From Mucilaginibacter sp. KACC 22063 (GTDB taxonomy: Bacteria > Bacteroidota > Bacteroidia > Sphingobacteriales > Sphingobacteriaceae), in NCBI RefSeq assembly GCF_028736115.1, contig NZ_CP117877.1:1550001-1614000 (forward strand): 64,000 nt of DNA. Reading direction: 5' to 3'. Positions 24,302 to 33,339 of this stretch are shown here, one piece after another (positions within the stretch are counted from its first letter, which is position 1; every line of letters begins with the position of its first letter). The notes beneath the pieces were generated by a model. It saw only the letters and a list, made by a program, of their open reading frames with translations, was not told where the DNA came from and made no database searches. Both the position numbers and the translations under genes were made by a program.

Positions 24302-27300
24302 CTATGCTAATACCGGCGGCGCTTTGGTAATCAGCTGCAATTCTTCAATTAAATCATCGCTTGGGTTTACCTTAATTGTTTTTGATGGCATCTGCACCAG
24401 GTAGCCCTCATCATCTTTTACAATAAATTTAAGCTGACAATTACGTGCCGGATATTTCTGGCTGTTGGTATTTAAAGCCTGTTCTATATTTTGCAGTAAT
24501 TGATCGTTTAATGCAAATAAGTCAATATGCACCGTAAGTGATTTTGTCAGTTTGTCGCGAAGCTCGGAAAGCAATGAGATAGAAGTGATACGCAGATCCC
24601 AGTTGTCTTTCTGGCGGAACTTTTCTTCAATATTTCCCCTGATCTGCACAAAGAAACCTTCCGACATCAGGTTACGGAATTTGATGTAATCATCCCCAAA
24701 CAGTGCAAACTCGTAGTTGTCGTTATAGTCTTCCAGTACAAACGTGCCAAAGGGCTTACCGGTTTTGGTCATTTTGTGCTGAACGTTGCTCATTAAACCA
24801 CCTACACAAAGCTCGCCGCGTTTGCGCAGGTTAGCAAAAGCCACGGCTGTATCATCACCGCCTTCTCCCGAGCGTGCTTTCTGCATCAGTTTAAGGTCGC
24901 TCACATTACTGTTGCAAAAGCGTTGCAATTCAAACTTATAATTATCCAAAGGGTGACCGGTGAGATAAATACCGATCACATCTTTTTCATACTTCAGTTT
25001 TTCTATCAGCGCCCACTCTTCGCAATCAGGCATGGCAGGTTCCGGAATGTATGAGGCTACATCGGCACCCCCACCAAATAGGGATACCTGCGAACTGTTT
25101 TGCGTGTTCTGATAGTCGTTCGAGAATTTTATCAAACGTTCTATACCGCTTAACAGGCCATTTTCTGTTTTGGCAAAAAACTGAGCCCTGCGTAAACCCA
25201 TGCTGTCAAAAGCACCGGCATAGATCAGGTTCTCGTATGATTTTTTATTGACGTTGCGTACATTGCTGCGTTTGGCAAAATCATAAACTGATGTATACGG
25301 CCCATTGGCGGCACGCTCTTCTATAATACTTTCAACTGCCTTTTCGCCTACACCTTTTACGCCTGACAAACCAAAGCGGATACTACCATTTTTGTTGGGC
25401 ATAAAGGCCATATCACTCTCGTTAACGTCAGGGCCAAGTACCTCAATACCCATACGGCGGCACTCGTCCATAAAGAATGATATCTTATCAATGCTATTCT
25501 GGTTATTCAATACCGAAGCCATGTATTCGGCAGGGTAGTGGGCTTTTAAGAAAGCTGTTTGATAGGCGACAAAGGCGTAACAGGTAGAGTGCGATTTGTT
25601 GAACGCGTATTGCGCAAAGGCTTTCCAGTCGTTCCAGATCTTGGTGAGCTTTTCTTTTGGATGGCCTTTTTTCATGGCACCTTCCATAAATTGCGCTTCC
25701 ATTTTGTTAAGTACCTCGATCTGCTTTTTACCCATTGCCTTACGCAAAACGTCGGCATCACCTTTACTAAAGCCTGCCAGTTTTTGCGATAAAAGCATCA
25801 CCTGCTCCTGGTAAACTGTAATACCATAGGTTTCGCCCAGGTATTCCTCCATGTCTTCCAGGTCAAACGTAACAGGTTCCAGCCCGTGCTTACGCTTAAT
25901 AAAGTTAGGGATATACTCAATCGGACCCGGGCGATATAGGGCATTCATGGCAATAAGGTCTTCAAACCTGTCGGGTTTAAGATCGCGCAGGTACATTTGC
26001 ATACCGTCACTTTCAAACTGGAAAGTACCGTTGGTGTCACCACGCTGGTAAAGCTCAAAAGTTTTCTGATCGTCAAGTGGGATATAATCTATGTCGATAT
26101 CCACATCATGATTCACCTTGATCATCCGTAGGGCGCCTTTAATAATGGTAAGGGTCTTTAAACCCAAAAAGTCCATCTTAATTACGCCTGCATCTTCAAT
26201 TACACGGCCGTCATACTGGGTAACTAACAGGTCAGAATCCTTCGCCGTTGCAACCGGGACGATATTTGTAAGGTCATCCGGCGCAATGATGATACCTGCA
26301 GCGTGTACACCTGTATTACGTACTGATCCTTCCAGCTTTTCTGCTTCGCGAAGCACAACGCCTTTAAGATCTTTGCTCTGGTAAATATCTTTTAATTCGG
26401 GTACCTGGTCAATAGCCTGTTTAAGCGTAATGCCTAAGGTATCGGGTACCAGCTTTTTAAGTAAGTTAACTTCAGATAGCGGCATATCCAGTACGCGGCC
26501 AACGTCTTGTATACTGGTACGGGCAGCCATAGAACCATAGGTGATGATCTGTGCTACCTGGTTTTTACCATATTTATCTACCACATAATCAATTACCTTT
26601 TGACGGCCTTCGTCGTCAAAGTCGGTATCAATATCGGGCATCGACTTACGGTCTGGGTTCAGGAACCTTTCGAAAAGCAGATTGTACTTCATCGGGTCGA
26701 TATTGGTGATCCCGGTACAATATGCCACTACCGAACCTGCCGCCGAACCACGGCCCGGCCCAATGAATACACCGATATCGCGACCAGCTCTGATAAAGTC
26801 GGCCACGATGAGGAAGTAGCCTGCAAAACCCATTGTGCGGATGGTAAACAGTTCGAAGTTGATTCGCTCTTCAACTTCGGGTGTAATATCTTTATAACGC
26901 TCTTTGGCACCGCGGAAGGTCATGTCTTTCAAAAACTCCCACTGGTTCATTACGTCAGCTTCGGGGCCGGTGTGTATGGCAAACTCCGGAGGTATAGGGA
27001 AGTTGGGCAGCATGATATCGCGTTTCAGCTTTAGCACATCTACCTTGTCTACAATCTCGTTGGTGTTATCTAATGATTCGGGCAGGTCGTGAAACAGCTT
27101 GCCCATTTCGGCCTGTGTTTTAAAATAAAACTGGTCGTTAGGGAAACCAAAGCGATAACCTTTGCCACCTTCTTCATCGGTAGCAATAGGTGTGCTTTGC
27201 ATATCGCCTGTATTTACGCACAATAAAATGTCGTGTGCGTTGGCATCCTGCTGGTCTACATAATGTGAGTCGTTAGAGCAAATAACCTTTACATTGTGCT

Positions 27301-27889
27301 TTTTAGCATACTTAAGTAAAGTTTCGTTGATGATCTGCTGCTCGTGTATCTCATGGCGTTGCAGCTCTATGTAATAATCTTCGCCAAAAAGGTCAAGCCA
27401 CCATTTGAATTCAGCTTCGGCTTCTTCTTCAGTTTTCTTTAAAATAGCCTGCGGAACAGATGCACCAATACAGCAACTGGTAGCAATTAATCCCTTATGG
27501 TGTTTTAAGATCAGTTCTTTATCAATACGTGGCCATTTACTGTAAAGGCCTTCCATATAACCATAAGAGCAAAGTTTAATAAGGTTACGGTAGCCTTCTG
27601 CGTTTTTAGCCAAAAAAAGCTGATGATGACGTACGTCTTTTTTCTCTTTGGTAAACTGCTTGCGGTGGCGGTCTTCCACCACATAAAACTCGCAGCCTAC
27701 AATTGGTTTAACGTTATGCTTACCGGCTTCGGCCACAAACTTAAACACGCCAAACATATTACCATGGTCGGTAATGGCAAGCGCCTTCATGCCATCGGCG
27801 GCAGCTTTTTTATAAAGCTTGCTGATGTCGGCTGCACCGTCAAGTAATGAAAATTGCGTATGAACGTGTAAGTGTGAAAAATCTGGCAT
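24302..27889 (-). CDS. dnaE: DNA polymerase III subunit alpha
   Basis: 1195 aa, normal for DnaE, the catalytic subunit of the replicative polymerase. Order of domains: PHP domain (about 1-215, with HLHVHTQFSLLDGA at 6-19), palm with GPGRGSAAGSVVAYCTG (378-393) and the catalytic Asp pair D419/D421 in MPDIDTDFDDEGR, fingers, a tandem helix-hairpin-helix and a C-terminal OB domain (from about 1000; FGTFVLEDYNDNYEFALFGDD). It is the DnaE rather than the PolC type, since no exonuclease domain is inserted. It is a single gene with the MITE-like element downstream. Confidence 0.97.
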   Translation of the reverse strand: MPDFSHLHVHTQFSLLDGAADISKLYKKAAADGMKALAITDHGNMFGVFKFVAEAGKHNVKPIVGCEFYVVEDRHRKQFTKEKKDVRHHQLFLAKNAEGYRNLIKLCSYGYMEGLYSKWPRIDKELILKHHKGLIATSCCIGASVPQAILKKTEEEAEAEFKWWLDLFGEDYYIELQRHEIHEQQIINETLLKYAKKHNVKVICSNDSHYVDQQDANAHDILLCVNTGDMQSTPIATDEEGGKGYRFGFPNDQFYFKTQAEMGKLFHDLPESLDNTNEIVDKVDVLKLKRDIMLPNFPIPPEFAIHTGPEADVMNQWEFLKDMTFRGAKERYKDITPEVEERINFELFTIRTMGFAGYFLIVADFIRAGRDIGVFIGPGRGSAAGSVVAYCTGITNIDPMKYNLLFERFLNPDRKSMPDIDTDFDDEGRQKVIDYVVDKYGKNQVAQIITYGSMAARTSIQDVGRVLDMPLSEVNLLKKLVPDTLGITLKQAIDQVPELKDIYQSKDLKGVVLREAEKLEGSVRNTGVHAAGIIIAPDDLTNIVPVATAKDSDLLVTQYDGRVIEDAGVIKMDFLGLKTLTIIKGALRMIKVNHDVDIDIDYIPLDDQKTFELYQRGDTNGTFQFESDGMQMYLRDLKPDRFEDLIAMNALYRPGPIEYIPNFIKRKHGLEPVTFDLEDMEEYLGETYGITVYQEQVMLLSQKLAGFSKGDADVLRKAMGKKQIEVLNKMEAQFMEGAMKKGHPKEKLTKIWNDWKAFAQYAFNKSHSTCYAFVAYQTAFLKAHYPAEYMASVLNNQNSIDKISFFMDECRRMGIEVLGPDVNESDMAFMPNKNGSIRFGLSGVKGVGEKAVESIIEERAANGPYTSVYDFAKRSNVRNVNKKSYENLIYAGAFDSMGLRRAQFFAKTENGLLSGIERLIKFSNDYQNTQNSSQVSLFGGGADVASYIPEPAMPDCEEWALIEKLKYEKDVIGIYLTGHPLDNYKFELQRFCNSNVSDLKLMQKARSGEGGDDTAVAFANLRKRGELCVGGLMSNVQHKMTKTGKPFGTFVLEDYNDNYEFALFGDDYIKFRNLMSEGFFVQIRGNIEEKFRQKDNWDLRITSISLLSELRDKLTKSLTVHIDLFALNDQLLQNIEQALNTNSQKYPARNCQLKFIVKDDEGYLVQMPSKTIKVNPSDDLIEELQLITKAPPVLA

Positions 27890-28194
27890 AACTAATCCCT
27901 CGCGTAGTCTACAAATTTATCAAAAACTAACGTGATACCTTTTATAAACGCACGTAAGTTTTACACAATACATGCTATATGTTGATAGTTAGCAGCATTA
28001 TTTTTATACCGAATAATCTTTATTACGAAGTTCTGCCATGAGCTGATTATGTAAAGAATATAGTACAAACGCAGGAAATCGCTCTTTTTCTAAGAAAGAA
28101 AGTTACCTAATACGATTTTAAGCCAAACAACCTACATGTAGTGATTGTAATGTATAGGACAACATCACACATCACCTCTTGAAACTTTACTAAC
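27890..28194. other. 305-bp divergent gap between dnaE and tamB
   Basis: Holds the dnaE -7 box near its left end. A weak T-rich/A-rich hairpin (CTTTTTCT-AAG-AAAGAAAG) lies near 28083-28102. No gene, tRNA or riboswitch-like structure is seen. Confidence 0.5.
27912..27919 (-). promoter_or_regulatory. Candidate -7 box of dnaE
   Basis: TAAATTTG on the minus strand (TAnnTTTG), 22 bases before the dnaE ATG at 27889. No convincing -33 box. Confidence 0.4.
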
Positions 28195-31100
28195 TTGGAA
28201 CGATTTGGGCGAATTGCTATAAAAACCATTCTTTGGATAATTGCGAGCATTATATTCCTGGTACTGCTTGTATTCGTATTAATACAGGTGCCCGCAGTAC
28301 AAAACTTCGCAAAAGATAAAGCTGTAAATTATCTTCAGGGCAAAATCCATACAAAAGTAGCTATCGGCCATATTACACTTGGCTTACCTAAAATGCTGGT
28401 ATTAGAAGACGTTTACTTTGAAGACCAGCATCGCGATACGCTTATTGCAGGAGATAAACTGAAAGTAGACATCAGTATGCTTAAGCTGCTCGACCATAAG
28501 CTGGAAGTTAACGAAATCAATCTCGATGGTATAACTGCCAACATCAGCCGCAATAAAGACAGCGTATTCAACTTTGACTATATTGTTAAGGCCTTTGCCG
28601 GCGAGCAGAAAAAAGAACCTAAGCCTGAGGATACCACTTCGACCATGAAGTTCTCGCTGGATAAGATCATACTTGATAAGATCAATGTTAAGTATAACGA
28701 TTCTACCACAGGCAACTACGTTAAAATTTTATTAGGACATTTTGATACCCGCGTAAAAAAGTTTGACCTGGATAAAATGAAGTTCAGCATCCCGAAGATT
28801 AATCTTTCGGATGTAAATGCTACGGTAATCCAAACCCCAACTGGCTCATCCATACAGCAGGCAGCAGCGGTTGATACAGCAACTAAGCCTATGAACCTTT
28901 CGCTTGACCTGGGTACAATAGATATTAACCGCATTAAGGTGAATTACCAGGCAAAGGAGATGAAAACCAAAGTTGACCTTGGCAAATTTAACGTGGAATT
29001 TAACGGGCTTGATCTGGTTAATCAAAAGGTTGATATAAAATCTGTTGAACTGAGCAACACCAACGCAGGGTTAGTGCTTGCAAAGCCGCAAACCGTTGCT
29101 AAGGCAGTTGTGAAAACCGCAAAAAAGGTTGATACGCTGATCACTCCGCCTGCATCTACAAAGCCATGGTCGGTATCGGTGGGCAAAATTACGCTTGCTA
29201 ATGATAATGTGAAGTTTGATAACGATGCTATAAAACCTATGGGCCGTGGGCTTGATTATGGCCACATGGATATTAAAGGTATCAATACAGATATTGAAGA
29301 CCTGAAATATGCGGGAGACAGCGCATCAGGCAAAATCAATCAGTTTACTTTCAGCGATAAGAGCGGGTTGGCCTTAAAGAACTTTCATACGGCATTTTTC
29401 TACGGATCTAAAAAATCGTACTTGAATGACTTGCTGATTGAGACACCTAACTCGGTAATTCAAAAACAAGTAGAGGTTTCTTACCCTTCAATTGATGCGG
29501 TAAGCAAAGACATTAGCAAATTAGGTGTAAACGCCAATTTAGATGGAAGCCATATCGGCTTGCGTGATATTTTATTGGTGATGCCTACTATGGCATCAAT
29601 GGAGCCATTCAAAAGTTATCCCAATTCAACGCTGCGTATAGATGGCCGTGTTGCCGGGCAGGTAAATAACCTTAAAATACAAAACCTGGAGATACGTGGC
29701 TTGTCTGATACCCATATTCTTGCTTCGGCTACTTTGAAAGGACTGCCGGATGTTAACAAGGCTTACTTTGATGTAAATCTTGGTGATCTTAACACCAGCC
29801 GCCGCGATATCTACAAACTGGTGCCCCGTAATATGATCCCGGCAAGCGTGAGTATACCCGAAAAGCTAAACCTGAAGGGTACGCTCAAAGGTAGTATGAA
29901 GGATTTGAATACGAAGTTAATCCTGCGATCAAGTTATGGTGCGGTTGACGTAAATGCGCATGTTAAGAATGCCAATAACATTAAGTATCTGTCGTATAAT
30001 GCCAATGCTAAAGTGAATAACCTGAATGCCGGGGCATTGATAAAGCAGCCGCAAATGGTAGGGCGCTTAACCCTGTCAGCCAACGTGCAAGGAGCAGGCG
30101 CAGATCCAAAACATTTGAACCTGAAATTTAATGCCAATGTAGCCAGTGCTTATGTTAAGGGCTACAACTATCGTAACCTGGTAGCTAAAGGCAGTGCCGT
30201 TAACGGACGATATAACGCCGTAGCTACTATGCGCGATCCTAATATCAACTTTAGCCTTAATGCCAAAGCTGATATGAACCGCAAGTATCCGGCGGTCAAT
30301 GCTACCTTTAATATTGATAGCATTAACGTGCAGGCATTACATTTCTCAAAAGACCCAATGCGGGTACATGGTAAACTGGTTGCCGATTTCCCAACCGCTG
30401 ATCCTGATTACTTAAATGGTAAAGCATTGTTAACCGATATTATCGTGGTAAATAAAGGCCAGCGTATTGCTTTAGATACCGTTAGCCTGGTTTCTACGGC
30501 TAATGCCGATAGCAGCAGCCTGCGTTTGAAAACCCCTGTGTTTACTGCGCACTTAGGTGGTAAATATAAACTGACTGAAATTGCCGCGGCTATGCAAGAC
30601 CAGATCAATAAATATTATAATACAAGTTTAGCCAGCCAGACGGCAAGGCCAAAATATTCGCCTCAGCAATTTACGTTTGATATAAGGGCCGTACAAACAC
30701 CGCTGCTTAAACAGTTAGCGCCTGATTTAAAACAACTTGACCCAATTTTAATTAATGGCCGGTTTAACAGCACAACCGGCGACATACTTGTGAATGGTTC
30801 TGTTCCAAAAGTACGTTATGGCACTAATGATGTTACCAATGCAAAACTGAATATCAATACCGCTAACAATGCGCTTAACTATAGCTTTACGGTTGATGAT
30901 ATAAAAGTAGGTACCAGCTTAAATATTTTATATCTGAGTGTGGCGGGTAACGCACAAAACAATAAGCTAAATGTGGATGTGCAAATGCGCGACATTGCAC
31001 GTAAGCAGCGTTTCAGGTTGGCGGGTGTATTCAGCGCCATGCCGGGTAGTTACCAGTTTAGCTTTTTACAAAACGGCTTAATGCTCGATTATGCACAGTG

Positions 31101-33336
31101 GGCGGTTAACCCTAATAACGCATTGCAGTTTGGTAACAAAGGAATTTTAGCACGCGACTTTACCATTTCAAATGCAGGGCAGGTGTTTAGTGTAAACAGT
31201 AACCCACAGCAGCCAAATGCGCCAATCAATGTGAAGTTTACCAACTTCCAGATTGAGACCATCACCAAAATGGCTCGCCAGGATACTACATTGGTAGGCG
31301 GCGCAATTAATGGTACTGCAACAGTAAGCGACTTGCAGGCATCCCCTAAATTTATTGCCGATCTTAATATCAATAATTTCACCTTCAGGCAAGATACCGT
31401 TGGTAACGTAGCCATTAAGGTAAATAACCAAACAGCTAATGCTTATGCAGCTAATGTTAGCATTACCGGGTATGGTAACCAGGTTGACTTAACGGGCGTG
31501 TATTACACGGCACCACAAAGCCGTTTCGATATGAACCTAAATATCGTAAACCTGGGTATGAAAAGCATACAAGGATTTACTTTCGGTAGTATCCGTAATT
31601 CCACGGGTAATATTACAGGGCAGTTGAAAATTGCAGGTACAGTAGATGCACCGGCCGTAAGGGGCGATGTGAAGTTTAACCAGGTAGGTTTTAATGTGTC
31701 GATGCTTAATTCCTATTTCCGAATGCCTAACGAGTCGATCTCATTTACCAATGACGGCGTGCACTTTAATGATTTTGCATTGATTGATTCTACCGGGAAT
31801 AAGGCTGTTATAACCGGTGCAGTTTATACAACTGATTATAAGAACTTTAAATTCGGTATGGATATTAATGCCGACGATTTCAGAGTGATCAACTCAACAC
31901 AGGCAGATAACAAGCTTTACTATGGTAAGCTGTTTATTGATACCAAGATCCGCGTTCGCGGAGATATGGTGAAACCAATTGTAGATGGTTCGCTTACCGT
32001 GAATGATAAAACTGACCTGACAATTGTATTGCCGACCGCCGACCCAAGTATAGAAGACCGAAAAGGTGTCGTCGAATTTATTGATCAGGATGCCCCTAAA
32101 ACAGATTCTGTATTACTGGCTAAACAACTCGACTCGTTACGTAAATCAGAGGTGACCGGTCTTGATGTGAACATGGTGGTAAAGATCAATAAAAAAGCAA
32201 ACTTTAATATTGTAATTGATGAGCGTAACGGCGATGTGGTACACATTAAAGGGGAAGCGCAGTTACAGGGTGGTATAGACCCGAGCGGAAAGGTAAACCT
32301 TACCGGTACATATACTGTTGCAGAAGGTTCGTATAACCTATCGTATGCAACGGTTAGCCGTAAGTTTAATTTTAAACCGGGAAGTACCATTGTGTGGACA
32401 GGCGACCCAACCAGTGCCCAGATCAACCTTACAGCTACTTATGTAGCAAACGTGCCGCCAATTGATTTGATCAGCGACCAGGCATCAAGTACCGATGCAC
32501 AAAATACCATGTTGAAGCAAAAGCTTCCTTTTAATGTTGACCTGAACCTGAAGAACCAATTAATGGCTCCGCAGATTGGCTTTGACATTACTTTACCGGA
32601 CAGCAACTACACCGTATCGCCTGATATTATCCAGATGGTGAACACACGCCTGGATCAGGTACGTACAGATCAGAACGAGTTAAACAAACAGGTATTAGGC
32701 GTTTTAGTGCTCGGTCACTTTATTGGTGATAACCCGTTGCAAAGCCGTGGGCCAAGTACTTCTGCCGAAGGTATTGTGCGTAATAGTGTGAGCAGCTTAC
32801 TTTCTGATCAGTTGAACAGGCTTGCCGGTGACCTTATTGCCGGGGTTAACCTCAACTTTGATCTTACATCGGGCGAGGATTATTCTACCGGTACGGCGCA
32901 AAACCGAACGGATTTAAACGTAGGTCTTTCCAAGCAATTCCTCAATGACCGGTTAACGGTAACTGTTGGTAATAATTTTAATCTGGAGGGGGCTAACCAG
33001 CCAGGAGAAAGGACCACGAATATTGCAGGTAACATCGGCGTAAATTATAAGCTGAGTAAAGATGGCCGCTACACGTTGAGGGCTTACCGCCGCGACCAAT
33101 ACATTGTATTGCAAGGCCAGGTGATTGAAACCGGTGTCGGCTTTACTTTAACTGTTGAATATAACCGCTTTAAGCAGATCTTTTCTAAAATGACCCGCCA
33201 GCAAAGGGAACTGCACAAACAGTACAAGAAGGAAGAGAAAGAAAAGAAGAAGGACGACAATCAGTCTAATGAAAAACAACCTGCAGATGTAAAATCAAGT
33301 GACGAACAAACATCTTCAGAAGAGCACTCAAACTAA
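28195..33336 (+). CDS. tamB: Translocation and assembly module protein TamB (DUF490)
   Basis: 1713 aa. An N-terminal membrane anchor (about residues 9-32) is followed by AsmA-like beginning (LPKMLVLEDVYFEDQHRDTL) and a very long repetitive beta-helical/taco region of short strands, ending in the TamB C-terminal domain (about 1330-1660; GVLVLGHFIGDNPL, then YTLRAYRRDQYIVLQGQVIETGVG in pieces). A Lys/Glu-rich tail (about 1660-1713) is unusual. TamB bridges inner and outer membrane and is linked to outer-membrane biogenesis and lipid transport. The start is TTG: an in-frame TGA lies four codons upstream and there is no ATG before the anchor. tamL follows after 3 bp. Confidence 0.92.
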   Translation: MERFGRIAIKTILWIIASIIFLVLLVFVLIQVPAVQNFAKDKAVNYLQGKIHTKVAIGHITLGLPKMLVLEDVYFEDQHRDTLIAGDKLKVDISMLKLLDHKLEVNEINLDGITANISRNKDSVFNFDYIVKAFAGEQKKEPKPEDTTSTMKFSLDKIILDKINVKYNDSTTGNYVKILLGHFDTRVKKFDLDKMKFSIPKINLSDVNATVIQTPTGSSIQQAAAVDTATKPMNLSLDLGTIDINRIKVNYQAKEMKTKVDLGKFNVEFNGLDLVNQKVDIKSVELSNTNAGLVLAKPQTVAKAVVKTAKKVDTLITPPASTKPWSVSVGKITLANDNVKFDNDAIKPMGRGLDYGHMDIKGINTDIEDLKYAGDSASGKINQFTFSDKSGLALKNFHTAFFYGSKKSYLNDLLIETPNSVIQKQVEVSYPSIDAVSKDISKLGVNANLDGSHIGLRDILLVMPTMASMEPFKSYPNSTLRIDGRVAGQVNNLKIQNLEIRGLSDTHILASATLKGLPDVNKAYFDVNLGDLNTSRRDIYKLVPRNMIPASVSIPEKLNLKGTLKGSMKDLNTKLILRSSYGAVDVNAHVKNANNIKYLSYNANAKVNNLNAGALIKQPQMVGRLTLSANVQGAGADPKHLNLKFNANVASAYVKGYNYRNLVAKGSAVNGRYNAVATMRDPNINFSLNAKADMNRKYPAVNATFNIDSINVQALHFSKDPMRVHGKLVADFPTADPDYLNGKALLTDIIVVNKGQRIALDTVSLVSTANADSSSLRLKTPVFTAHLGGKYKLTEIAAAMQDQINKYYNTSLASQTARPKYSPQQFTFDIRAVQTPLLKQLAPDLKQLDPILINGRFNSTTGDILVNGSVPKVRYGTNDVTNAKLNINTANNALNYSFTVDDIKVGTSLNILYLSVAGNAQNNKLNVDVQMRDIARKQRFRLAGVFSAMPGSYQFSFLQNGLMLDYAQWAVNPNNALQFGNKGILARDFTISNAGQVFSVNSNPQQPNAPINVKFTNFQIETITKMARQDTTLVGGAINGTATVSDLQASPKFIADLNINNFTFRQDTVGNVAIKVNNQTANAYAANVSITGYGNQVDLTGVYYTAPQSRFDMNLNIVNLGMKSIQGFTFGSIRNSTGNITGQLKIAGTVDAPAVRGDVKFNQVGFNVSMLNSYFRMPNESISFTNDGVHFNDFALIDSTGNKAVITGAVYTTDYKNFKFGMDINADDFRVINSTQADNKLYYGKLFIDTKIRVRGDMVKPIVDGSLTVNDKTDLTIVLPTADPSIEDRKGVVEFIDQDAPKTDSVLLAKQLDSLRKSEVTGLDVNMVVKINKKANFNIVIDERNGDVVHIKGEAQLQGGIDPSGKVNLTGTYTVAEGSYNLSYATVSRKFNFKPGSTIVWTGDPTSAQINLTATYVANVPPIDLISDQASSTDAQNTMLKQKLPFNVDLNLKNQLMAPQIGFDITLPDSNYTVSPDIIQMVNTRLDQVRTDQNELNKQVLGVLVLGHFIGDNPLQSRGPSTSAEGIVRNSVSSLLSDQLNRLAGDLIAGVNLNFDLTSGEDYSTGTAQNRTDLNVGLSKQFLNDRLTVTVGNNFNLEGANQPGERTTNIAGNIGVNYKLSKDGRYTLRAYRRDQYIVLQGQVIETGVGFTLTVEYNRFKQIFSKMTRQQRELHKQYKKEEKEKKKDDNQSNEKQPADVKSSDEQTSSEEHSN

Positions 33337-33339
33337 CCC

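Noticed and set aside
26507..27034. 175-aa open frame on the plus strand inside dnaE
   Set aside because: It is antisense to the conserved palm domain of dnaE; its sequence shows no domain or start signal.
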